Positions 16,888 to 24,042 of a stretch of DNA of 64,000 nucleotides are shown here, piece by piece. How positions within the stretch are numbered: the first letter of the stretch is position 1; each line of letters starts with the position of its first letter. Made by a program: the position numbers and the translations under genes. The stretch covers positions 23,656 through 87,655 of the forward strand of contig CAYRXH010000001.1 in NCBI GenBank assembly GCA_964428185.1, written 5' to 3'. The DNA comes from CAYMAZ01 sp964428185 (GTDB lineage: Bacteria; Bacteroidota; Bacteroidia; Bacteroidales; DTU049). The notes beneath the pieces were generated by a model that was not told the origin of the DNA, made no database searches, and saw only the letters and a list, made by a program, of their open reading frames with translations.

Positions 16888-17736
16888 GTGAGCTCAACTC
16901 AGGAAAAGAAAATCAAAAGGCAGATACTGGTTCTGTATGATTTCAGCAGCACTTCTGAAAATGCACTCGCTCATGGAATATCCATGTGCAAAGCTCTGAA
17001 ATCTTCATTGACAATAGTGTTTCCATTCATTAAATCGGACAGTCAGGATAGACGAAATGAACTGAAAAAGGCGCTGAGGGAAAAAATTACACAACTCATA
17101 GCACAGACTCAGCTGGAAATTCAGGCATTTGCTCCCGATAAACCAATTTATTCATTTTACAGACCCCTGTATGAAAAAGTTGAGGGAATTATGTATGTGA
17201 TTGGGATACAGGGAAAACATTTTGCCTGTGGTATTAGGATGAAAATGTTCCTGAAAATGGTGAGAAATTCCAGAATTCCATGGCTTACTGTCCCTGCCAG
17301 TGCTGCTGTCAATTCCTTTTCGCATGTGATATTGCCACTTTCATACAACCGGCAGGTCAAGGAAAAAATTGCATGGGCATCATACTTCCATCGCCTGAAT
17401 CAGTCGGCAATTCATGCTATAGTTCCATCAGCAAAGGATGGGTTTATTAAAATCGGAATTTATAAAAACACCGAATTTCTGAAGAAAATGTATGCCTCAC
17501 TTGAAATCTACTACAAGCTGATTGTCACTGATAAAAATATTCATGATATCACAGGATATGCCTTGTCTTATGCTTCAGAACATAACGCAGCTCCTTTAAT
17601 TACGCTGGTTACTCCCAGACCCGATCTGTTTGATGTATTGTTTGGAGCACCAGAAAGAAAAACAATTATGAATCAACACAATATTCCTGTCTTGTGTATC
17701 AATCCTCTGGATGACATGTACGTTGTTTGTTCATGA
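16888..17736 (+). CDS. Universal stress protein (UspA) family protein
   Basis: A 282-residue cytosolic protein made of two Usp-like halves. The first opens with RQILVLYDFSSTSENALAHGISMCKAL, the usual UspA beginning, and the second with FSHVILPLSYNRQVKEKIAWASYF near residue 147. The glycine-rich ATP-binding motif of ATP-type Usps is not obvious, so nucleotide binding is uncertain. The start codon is GTG at 16888, ten bases after the subtilase stop, so the two may be cotranscribed. The role in stress is inferred from the family only. Confidence 0.75.
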   Translation: MSSTQEKKIKRQILVLYDFSSTSENALAHGISMCKALKSSLTIVFPFIKSDSQDRRNELKKALREKITQLIAQTQLEIQAFAPDKPIYSFYRPLYEKVEGIMYVIGIQGKHFACGIRMKMFLKMVRNSRIPWLTVPASAAVNSFSHVILPLSYNRQVKEKIAWASYFHRLNQSAIHAIVPSAKDGFIKIGIYKNTEFLKKMYASLEIYYKLIVTDKNIHDITGYALSYASEHNAAPLITLVTPRPDLFDVLFGAPERKTIMNQHNIPVLCINPLDDMYVVCS

Positions 17737-17814
17737 GTTTTTTATACCGCAATTTTTGAATGATTGACGACATTGTTAATCATTATTGTCCGATAAAAAT
17801 AAATATTATGTTTT

Positions 17815-17963
17815 TTCAAAACATAATATTTTGAATATGAGTATTTTATGTTTTACAAATTTGCCATTTTCAAAAGTAAGCCAGCTTGTAGAAGAATCTC
17901 AAAAACCCACAATATCTTTAAGGCTTTTCAAACTTTAAATGTTTTTTTCCCCGTACAATAGTG
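17815..17963 (+). repeat. 149-bp dispersed intergenic repeat, copy 1
   Basis: Aligns in the same orientation with 48441-48588 at roughly 90 percent identity with two one-base gaps, from TTCAAAACATAATATTT to ACAATAGTG. It has no coding potential and no clear inverted ends. Both copies lie in gene-free DNA. Confidence 0.8.
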
Positions 17964-18040
17964 CTTATTTTGCAAAAATTTGAGTTGTCGGAGTGGGCTC
18001 AACATTTTAAAATTTTTAATTTATTAAGTTTGATTTTAAC

Positions 18041-18048
18041 TACATTTG
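18041..18048 (+). promoter_or_regulatory. Predicted -7 box for nusB
   Basis: TACATTTG matches TAnnTTTG and lies 20 bases before the nusB ATG. No convincing -33 element is seen. Confidence 0.5.
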
Positions 18049-18067
18049 CAAAAATTTTCAATCTTCC

Positions 18068-19030
18068 ATGCTCAACCGACGTTTGCTGCGCATCAAAATA
18101 TTTCAGGCTTTATATTCATACTATCAGAGCGATTCTGAGGACATAACCCCGGCACTGAAAAATCTTATGAGGTCTTTGGTGAAGATGCACGAATTGTTTG
18201 TTCTCAATCTCTCCCTTTTGATGAAAATCTCTGAAATGATTGACGAACGTTTTGAAACTGGAAAACAGAAGTTTATTAAGACTGGTAAGGATTCTGAACA
18301 ACTGAAACGCTTATCTCATAATAGTGCAATACAGAACCTATATCAAAATGATTCTCTTGCTTCATTCATCAGAGAGTATAAGATTCAGTGGAGCGGTGAT
18401 GATGATATGGTGAGACGAATTGCCAGATCTATTGAAGAAAGTTCTGAATATCAGGAATTCAGAAGTACTACTGATCAAGAAGGTGATCTGCAGTTTCTTA
18501 AGACTCTATACAAGAATCATGTGTATGGAGATGAACTCCTGAGTTCAAGACTGGAAGATATGAATATTCACTGGGGACAGGATCAGTATTACATAGGCAT
18601 TATTTTAATGTCTAATCTGAAGAGGGATTCGTTTTTCAGCGATCCTGCACTCAAAGTGCCTGATGTCTTCAAACCAATTGAGTTTGAAGAAGCTGAAAGT
18701 GATGAAGATTTTGTAAAACAACTTTTCCGTGAAACCATTCTGAAGGCAAAAGACAGTGAACAGGTCATTCATCAGTATCTTGAAAACTGGGATACTGAGA
18801 GAATTGCTCTAAGTGATATCATTATTATGAGGATGGCATGCGCCGAAATACTTACTTTTGATCAGATTCCTATAAAAGTTTCACTGAACGAATATATTGA
18901 TATGTCAAAGACTTTTTCAACGCCAAAAAGCAAAATTTTTGTCAATGGAGTCTTAGACAAGGTAATATCTCATTATAACAGGGAAGGAAAGATTGAGAAA
19001 ACAGGAAGAGGTTTGCGGGAAAATTCGTAA
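18068..19030 (+). CDS. nusB: Transcription antitermination factor NusB
   Basis: NusB joins NusE/S10 on boxA of rRNA leaders to stop premature termination. The N-terminus MLNRRLLRIKIFQALYSYYQS and the C-terminal helices (ENWDTERIALSDIIIMRMACAEIL ... PIKVSLNEYIDMSKTFSTPKSKIFVNGVLDKV) are the NusB hallmarks. The protein has 320 residues, about twice the proteobacterial length. The extra middle segment is usual in Bacteroidota. It is followed after 34 bp by a DUF1573 lipoprotein gene and then yajC, a conserved gene order in the phylum. Confidence 0.92.
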   Translation: MLNRRLLRIKIFQALYSYYQSDSEDITPALKNLMRSLVKMHELFVLNLSLLMKISEMIDERFETGKQKFIKTGKDSEQLKRLSHNSAIQNLYQNDSLASFIREYKIQWSGDDDMVRRIARSIEESSEYQEFRSTTDQEGDLQFLKTLYKNHVYGDELLSSRLEDMNIHWGQDQYYIGIILMSNLKRDSFFSDPALKVPDVFKPIEFEEAESDEDFVKQLFRETILKAKDSEQVIHQYLENWDTERIALSDIIIMRMACAEILTFDQIPIKVSLNEYIDMSKTFSTPKSKIFVNGVLDKVISHYNREGKIEKTGRGLRENS

Positions 19031-19035
19031 ATTTG
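19028..19035 (+). promoter_or_regulatory. Predicted -7 box for DUF1573-yajC
   Basis: TAAATTTG matches TAnnTTTG and overlaps the nusB stop codon. It would give the next two genes their own start in addition to readthrough from nusB. Confidence 0.45.
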
Positions 19036-19064
19036 CAATCTGTTAAGCTATAAACTTTTAGAAA

Positions 19065-19520
19065 ATGAAATACTATGTTTTATTTATACTTCTGCCGGTA
19101 ACTTTGATTCTTGGATCATGCAATTCAGACAAGCAGAATGAGCAACTTCCCGGAGAAATTGTGAATAATCCTCTGAGTGCTGAAAATCCGAGTGATCCTT
19201 CGAAAATGCCCTTCATCAGTTTTGAGAAAACAGTATATGATTTCGGACGTATTTATGAAGGTGAACGGGTGAAATGTACGTTTAAATTTAAAAATACTGG
19301 TCAGAGTGATCTGATCATTACAAGTGCAAAAGGATCATGTGGTTGTACTGTTCCCGAATACCCTGAGACACCTATTAAACCAGGTGAAGGCGGTTCAATT
19401 TCTGTTGAATTTAACAGCAGTGGACGAAAGGGACAACAAAATAAGGCCATAACAGTTACGACCAATGCTCAGCCACCTACTGTCGTTTTATCAGTCAAAG
19501 CAATGGTGGTGGAACCTTAA
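19065..19520 (+). CDS. DUF1573-domain lipoprotein
   Basis: A 151-residue lipoprotein. The signal ends in the lipobox LGSC with the cysteine near residue 19. One DUF1573 domain fills the rest: FISFEKTVYDFGRIYEGERVKCTFKFKNTG, then GSCGCTVPEYP and KPGEGGSISVEFNSSGRKGQQNKAITVTTN. This is an Ig-like fold related to ASH/MSP domains. The biochemical role is unknown. The position between nusB and yajC is conserved in Bacteroidota. The gene is likely cotranscribed with yajC, 28 bp downstream. Confidence 0.88.
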   Translation: MKYYVLFILLPVTLILGSCNSDKQNEQLPGEIVNNPLSAENPSDPSKMPFISFEKTVYDFGRIYEGERVKCTFKFKNTGQSDLIITSAKGSCGCTVPEYPETPIKPGEGGSISVEFNSSGRKGQQNKAITVTTNAQPPTVVLSVKAMVVEP

Positions 19521-19548
19521 TTTTCAATTTTTAATACCATAGAATATC

Positions 19549-19878
19549 ATGATGAATCAGATTCTTTACATTTTAATGGCTCCTTCAAATGATGGTGGAG
19601 GTAGCGGCGCATCAACATTTATAATGATGCTTTTACTCATTGTTGTTTTTTGGCTGTTTTTTATCAGACCACAGATGAAAAAAAATAAAGAACTTCAGAA
19701 GTTCAGAAAAAACCTTGATAAAGGCCAGAAAATTATCACCATTGGTGGGATCCATGGAAAAATTATTGAAATGGGTGAGACTACTGTTACAATTGAAACA
19801 GAAGGTCAGGGGAGACTTAAAGTTGAAAAATCTGCCATTGCTGCAGAGTTTAACCCTGAGCAGATGCAGCAGAAATAA
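19549..19878 (+). CDS. yajC: Preprotein translocase subunit YajC
   Basis: Accessory subunit of the Sec translocon (SecDF-YajC). One membrane helix lies near residues 25-44 (MMLLLIVVFWLFFIRPQ) and is followed by the typical basic KKNKELQKFRKNLDKGQKIITIGGIHGKI. It is 109 residues, of normal size. Two ATGs stand in tandem at 19549 and 19552 and either could be used. A strong hairpin terminator follows, so this ends the nusB - DUF1573 - yajC unit. Confidence 0.93.
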   Translation: MMNQILYILMAPSNDGGGSGASTFIMMLLLIVVFWLFFIRPQMKKNKELQKFRKNLDKGQKIITIGGIHGKIIEMGETTVTIETEGQGRLKVEKSAIAAEFNPEQMQQK

Positions 19879-19901
19879 TTTAATTCTTGCCACCAAATAT
19901 T

Positions 19902-19937
19902 GAACTACCTGCATTTTGCATGTAGTTCTTTTTTTTT
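19902..19937 (+). terminator. Rho-independent terminator after yajC
   Basis: The stem GAACTAC/GTAGTTC, extended by TGCA/TGCA across small bulges, is followed by nine T. It lies 24 bases after the yajC stop. Confidence 0.85.
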
Positions 19938-20201
19938 ATAATGAAGTCCATCGCAATCTGCGTTTTTTTTGCTCACCAACACTTCGATACTTTGTGCCAT
20001 GACTTTGTGCTACATAGTGACCCAACTTTGAGAACTTTGTGACATTTCTTTGATGACTTTGTGGTTAAGAGATAAATTAAGTAAAAACGCTCAACTCCAT
20101 TTAGGCATGGAGAGAATTAATTTTCCCAATCACAGATCACTAATTACCAGTCACATGCAATCTTATCATATAGTAAAGCCTTTGGCTAAATCTTCCAATC
20201 C
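19938..20201. other. Gene-free spacer with short degenerate phrases
   Basis: No gene seen. The stretch 19980-20070 repeats the phrase ACTTTGTG with variations. 20136-20158 is a decayed run of AATCAC-like units. Similar phrases in inverted orientation lie at 30302-30400. These look like the worn spacer sequences common in Bacteroidota. Confidence 0.4.
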
Positions 20202-21230
20202 CTAATATTTTTTTCTATTTGCAAAAGTAACCAGTGAAAGCATTACAGGAACCTCAACGAGAACGCCGACAACAGTGACAAGTGCTGCGGGAGATTCAAG
20301 ACCGAAGAGGGAAATTGCCACTACAACAGCAAGTTCAAAAAAATTGCTGGCCCCGATGAGTGAAGCAGGCGCACACACAGTGAATGGTAATTTGATTTTT
20401 TTCCCTACAAACTAGGTGATAAAGAAAATAAAATAAGTTTGCAGTACAAGCGGAACAGCAGCCAGAAGGATGATCAAAGGATTATTGATAATATTTGTGC
20501 CCTGAAATGCAAACAGCAAAATCAGAGTTAACAAATGCGCAATAATGCTAAGCGGTTTGAATTTTGGCAGAAAAGTTTTTTTAAACCATTTCTCTCCTTT
20601 GCTTCTTATCATAGCCCGATTGGTGACATATCCTGTCAGCAGTGGAATAACCACAAAAATTACAACACTAGCCACAAGGGTATCGTAAGGTATTGAAATG
20701 TCGGTAAATCCCAAAAGTAATCCAACAATCGGAACAAATGCCACAAGAATGATCAGGTCATTGACAGAAACCTGAACAAGTGTGTAATTTGGGTCTCCGT
20801 TTGTAAGGTATGACCAAACAAAAACCATTGCTGTACATGGTGCTGCACCCAGAATTATTGCTCAGGCAATATATTCTCCGGCCATCTGCTGATCAATCCA
20901 TGCCGCATAGAGTTTGGAAAAGAATATCCATGCAAAGAATGCCATGGTGAAGGGTTTTACAAGCCAGTTGATAATGACAGTGAGAATAACACCCTTTGGC
21001 TTCTTTCCTACATTTCTGATGCTTGTAAAATTAATCTGAAGCATCATGGGAAAAATCATCAGCCAGATGAAATTGGACACAGGGTTATTGATACGGGCAA
21101 TCTCCAGATCACTGAGTTAATGCATTGACGATCCTGCAAAATGGCCGATGGCGATCCCGATAATAATACATGCAGCAACCCACAGACTGAGGTACTTTTC
21201 GAAAAATCCGATTTTTTTCTCCTGACTCAT
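20202..21230 (-). pseudogene. acr3: Arsenite efflux pump ACR3, interrupted by three in-frame stops
   Basis: The minus-strand frame from the ATG at 21230 to the TAG at 20202-20204 spans exactly 343 codons, the normal ACR3 length, without any frameshift. It contains TAA at codon 38 (21117-21119), TGA at codon 123 (20862-20864) and TAG at codon 273 (20412-20414). Around them the ACR3 sequence is well kept: NPVSNFIWLMIFPMMLQINF, GAAPCTAMVFVWSYLTNGD with the essential cysteine, VSVNDLIIL, and CAPASLIGASNFFELAVVVA. In relatives the TGA replaces a glycine codon and the TAG an aromatic codon. As written, the pump cannot be made by normal translation. It is the last gene of the ars operon. Confidence 0.85.
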
Positions 21231-21246
21231 AGGATGAACAATTTTT

Positions 21247-21663
21247 TTATATCAAATGTGACTGATAGAATTCAAAAAAATAATTTCTTATCTGGTCGCG
21301 GACATTTCGAAAAACAGCAAGAATTTCGTTGTCTGTTCCCGCAGCTTCGGCAGGATCAATAAATCCAATATGAAGTCTCTTTTTGACTTTTCCGGTAAAC
21401 ATAGGACAAGATTCCTGAGCTCCTCCGCATACCGTAATTACATAATCAAATTCCTGATCAAGAAACTGTTGAACTGATTTTGGAATATGAGCAGAAATAT
21501 CAATATTCACTTCTTTCATCACCTGAATGGCTTTGGGATGAACCTTTTCAGAGGGGTTAGTGCCTGCTGAAACGATTTCTGCTTCGGGAGCAAAAAAACG
21601 GAGAAAGCCTTCTGCCATCTGGCTTCGGCATGAATTTCCGGTGCATAAGATGAGTATTTTCAT
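21247..21663 (-). CDS. arsC: Arsenate reductase, low-molecular-weight phosphatase type
   Basis: Reduces arsenate to arsenite, or acts as a small tyrosine-phosphatase-like enzyme. The P-loop CTGNSCRS lies at residues 7-14, followed by the later stretch FDYVITVCGGAQESCPMF that supplies further redox cysteines, as in thioredoxin-coupled ArsC. It has 138 residues, typical length. It stands between the acr3 pseudogene (16 bp downstream) and a rhodanese-like gene (4 bp upstream) in one operon. Reduction would yield arsenite, which the broken ACR3 could no longer export; another permease in the operon might. Confidence 0.88.
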   Translation of the reverse strand: MKILILCTGNSCRSQMAEGFLRFFAPEAEIVSAGTNPSEKVHPKAIQVMKEVNIDISAHIPKSVQQFLDQEFDYVITVCGGAQESCPMFTGKVKKRLHIGFIDPAEAAGTDNEILAVFRNVRDQIRNYFFEFYQSHLI

Positions 21664-21667
21664 TGGA

Positions 21668-22087
21668 CTATTTCTTTAAGTTTCTTTGTTTAAGCTGACA
21701 AACGCAGGAACCCGAAAATGCCTGATGTTTGTCGGTGAGCACTGGAAGTTCTGAGCGTTCCCAGGCCAAAAAGCCTCCTGAAAGCACCCAGACATCCTGA
21801 AACCCTTCATTGATCAGCTTTTGGCAATATTCAGGCGCCATGTTTCCTGAAACGTCGGATATAATAACTGTCTGATCATTAGGTATTTCATGTCGTCTCT
21901 CTGATTCTTCAGACAATGGAATTAAAAGAAAAAAAGGTACATCAAATCGTTTATAATCTGTGTTGTATTTTTCTCTTATGTCAAGCATTATTGCCCCTGA
22001 TAAGCATTTTTTTAATGCATCTGCAGGTGATAAGCCCCTGTGATTTTTATTCAATAAATTACCTCTTTCTGACCCAATGCAACTCAT
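21668..22087 (-). CDS. Rhodanese-like protein lacking the catalytic cysteine
   Basis: A 139-residue single rhodanese domain: SPADALKKCLSGAIMLDIREKYNTDYKRFDVPF, then NEGFQDVWVLSGGFLAWERSELPV. In active rhodaneses the loop after the central strand carries a cysteine (CxxGxR). Here the same place reads SDVSGNMA, so sulfur transfer by the usual mechanism is unlikely. Cysteines near the C-terminus (GSCVCQLKQ) might bind metal or arsenite. It sits inside the ars operon between the permease and the arsC-like gene. Its role there is unknown. Confidence 0.75.
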   Translation of the reverse strand: MSCIGSERGNLLNKNHRGLSPADALKKCLSGAIMLDIREKYNTDYKRFDVPFFLLIPLSEESERRHEIPNDQTVIISDVSGNMAPEYCQKLINEGFQDVWVLSGGFLAWERSELPVLTDKHQAFSGSCVCQLKQRNLKK

Positions 22088-22100
22088 AAACTATCAACTT

Positions 22101-23177
22101 TCATTTTGCATATAACTTATAACCTCTAAAAAAACTTCCATAAATTAATCCTGCCATTGTAGCCATCACAATGACCAGGCTAACATAAACTATTGTTTTC
22201 TGTGTTCCAGTAACACCCCTGATGACAAGCATATTGGGTAATGAAAGCAAAGGACATTCACGGTTGTCAGGGTCTTTTTTTTCATAAAATGTAATGATGC
22301 TTAGTGCAACAATTCCAACCATCACAAGGACAAGAGGACTGAGCTTTGCATTGTCAATGTATAGACTTGATAGCACTATAGTAACTGCAGTGGTTAATAT
22401 TGCGAGCATGACTTTCCTCCATCTGATCTTTAGGATTTTTATAAGTGAATAAATAAGGAACAACGAAAAGAATCCGGTGATATGCCATTTATATGAAAAG
22501 ATGTAAAACCATGTGCTTGAAGTGTCGCCCTCAGCCGGACTACCCCAGTTTGCAAAGACCAGAATCAATACAAGAGCGAAAAAATGAAAGGATGTTTGCC
22601 ACATGGGTTTTTTCTCAGGCATGATAGGGAAGTTCATTTGTTCTTCTCGTTTGGACTGTTCTTCTCTTCTGTAAATCAGTGAAATAATAATGCCTATCAA
22701 AACAGCAAAACTGACAGCACCGATGATTCGGGTAACGCCTATTTCAAATCCCAGTATTCCGAAAGTAAGAATGATTGCAAGAATATTGATTGTTGGGCCG
22801 GAGTAAAGAAAGGCAAGAGCCGGACCTAAACCCGCTCCACGCTTGTGAATACTCGAAAACAACGGAAGAATAGTGCAACTGCAAACAGCCAGAATTGTCC
22901 CTGAAACAGCTGCAACTGAAGAGGCAACCCACTTTTTTGCATTTGCACCGAAATATCTGAGAACAGATCCATGGCTCACAAATACTGCAATCACTCCGGC
23001 GATGAAAAATGCTGGCAACAGACATAATATGGCATGTTCACGGGCATACCATTTGACAAAACCCAAAATTGCTGAAATTGCTGTGTTGAATTTTACACTC
23101 TCAAGTGGCAGATAAAATGCAGCAATAAATATTGTTGTAATCCACAGTAAGTATTTAAACTCTTTTTTTGTATCCAA
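22101..23177 (-). CDS. ArsP/DUF318-type permease
   Basis: A 358-residue inner-membrane protein with about ten hydrophobic helices. It carries the hallmark CSCTILPLFSSIHKRGAGLGPALAFLYSGPTINI near residues 98-131, typical of the SO_0444/ArsP permease family that exports organoarsenicals or heavy metals. The CSC pair is likely the metalloid-binding site. A charged cytosolic loop (RREEQSKREEQMNFPIMPEKKP) splits the two halves. It stands between arsF-like and rhodanese genes in the ars operon. With acr3 broken, it may be the only open exporter gene left in the cluster. The substrate is inferred. Confidence 0.8.
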   Translation of the reverse strand: MDTKKEFKYLLWITTIFIAAFYLPLESVKFNTAISAILGFVKWYAREHAILCLLPAFFIAGVIAVFVSHGSVLRYFGANAKKWVASSVAAVSGTILAVCSCTILPLFSSIHKRGAGLGPALAFLYSGPTINILAIILTFGILGFEIGVTRIIGAVSFAVLIGIIISLIYRREEQSKREEQMNFPIMPEKKPMWQTSFHFFALVLILVFANWGSPAEGDTSSTWFYIFSYKWHITGFFSLFLIYSLIKILKIRWRKVMLAILTTAVTIVLSSLYIDNAKLSPLVLVMVGIVALSIITFYEKKDPDNRECPLLSLPNMLVIRGVTGTQKTIVYVSLVIVMATMAGLIYGSFFRGYKLYAK

Positions 23178-23195
23178 GTGCTAGTTTGTTTTTCT

Positions 23196-23621
23196 TTAAG
23201 AATTCGTCAGATATGAATTGATAATTTCACGCATTTTAATTCTGAGTTGCTCCGGATCTGACATCACAACCTGCAAGGCAAGTTTGGTGAGATCAGTACT
23301 TTCATTGCCCGAGGTGATAAGTAGGCTTGTCTGTCTTATGGAATACTTGCTGGAAATATCATGGTTTTCATCATTCTCATAGTCCACAGAAAAATATTTG
23401 ACATCTTTCCCGGTATATTCTGTATTAATAAATTCTGTGACAACTTCTTCAACTGTCAGGCATTGAGGGCAACGCCTTGTCCGGTGAAAGTAAAATACTT
23501 CAACCTTTGATTGACCATAGGTGACTTCATTGCTGTCTGCATTTTTGTCTCCCGTTGGGTTGCATGCCTGAAAAAAGACAAAAATGTTCAGAATGAGAAT
23601 TATTGAGATCAGTCGTTTCAT
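23196..23621 (-). CDS. ArsF-like thioredoxin-fold lipoprotein
   Basis: A 141-residue lipoprotein (lipobox FFQAC, cysteine near residue 20) with a thioredoxin-like region beginning VEVFYFHRTRRCPQCLTVEEVV. The CPQC pair at 51-54 is the likely redox site. It matches proteins annotated as ArsF-family in Bacteroidota arsenic islands. Its start overlaps the stop of the arsR frame by a few bases (CTATGA), so the two are coupled. The usual DsbD-like partner (ArsG) is absent. The exact reaction is not known. Confidence 0.75.
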   Translation of the reverse strand: MKRLISIILILNIFVFFQACNPTGDKNADSNEVTYGQSKVEVFYFHRTRRCPQCLTVEEVVTEFINTEYTGKDVKYFSVDYENDENHDISSKYSIRQTSLLITSGNESTDLTKLALQVVMSDPEQLRIKMREIINSYLTNS

Positions 23622-23933
23622 AGTATTGAGCTTTTTTGAAATATTTCTGAAAAAAGTTTTTTCACATTGTCAAAGTTTTCACGGTTAAGATAATATTTGA
23701 TATATGGAGGCTCAATTTCACCCTGAATCAAACCTGCATTTTTAAGTTCCTTCAGATGTTGGGATAAAGTGGATCTGCCTATTGAAAGTTCATCAACCAG
23801 ATTTCCATTGTAACAACAGGCATTAAGCATGTGACAACTTATGGACGATATATACACGAACGGGATGACTTAAGGATTTGGCAAACAAAGCCAACTGAAT
23901 ATATTCAGGGTTAAATTCAGCTTTTTTGCTCAT
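23618..23933 (-). pseudogene. arsR: ArsR-family repressor, frameshifted
   Basis: The first part, from the ATG at 23933, reads MSKKAEFNPEYIQLALFAK, then SLSHPVRVYIVHKLSH, then a stop. The rest continues in the next frame: LNACCYNGNLVDEL then SIGRSTLSQHLKELKNAGLI and QGEIEPPYIKYYLNREN. Together they make one normal ArsR winged-helix protein of about 105 residues with the metal-box-like cysteine pair (ACC) at the break. The shift lies near 23826-23840. If real, the repressor is lost and the operon would be unregulated. A sequencing or assembly error is the alternative. Confidence 0.8.
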
Positions 23934-23949
23934 GATATCATTTTTTTAT

Positions 23950-23969
23950 ATTTCGCAAAGTAACGAAAT
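23950..23969 (-). promoter_or_regulatory. Predicted ArsR operator overlapping the ars promoter
   Basis: A perfect inverted repeat ATTTCG-N8-CGAAAT lies 16 bases upstream of the arsR start. Its centre contains TACTTTG on the minus strand, close to the -7 box. An operator overlapping the promoter is the usual ArsR design. Confidence 0.6.
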
Positions 23970-24042
23970 GTTTTTCAGATGAGCAAAATTATGTGTATGA
24001 TTCAGCTTCCGGGAAGGACAGATAATTGTCAGAAGCAAGCAA

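Larger units (their letters stand above)
17737..18067. other. Intergenic region with a long dispersed repeat
   Basis: 331 AT-rich bases. Positions 17815-17963 are a copy of the 149-bp repeat described separately. The nusB -7 box lies at 18041-18048. No open frame of interest is seen. Confidence 0.6.

Noticed and set aside
20202..21230. Stop-codon readthrough or reassigned codons in acr3
   Set aside because: Three different stop codons are involved and all other genes in the window use them as true stops, so a pseudogene or read errors are simpler.
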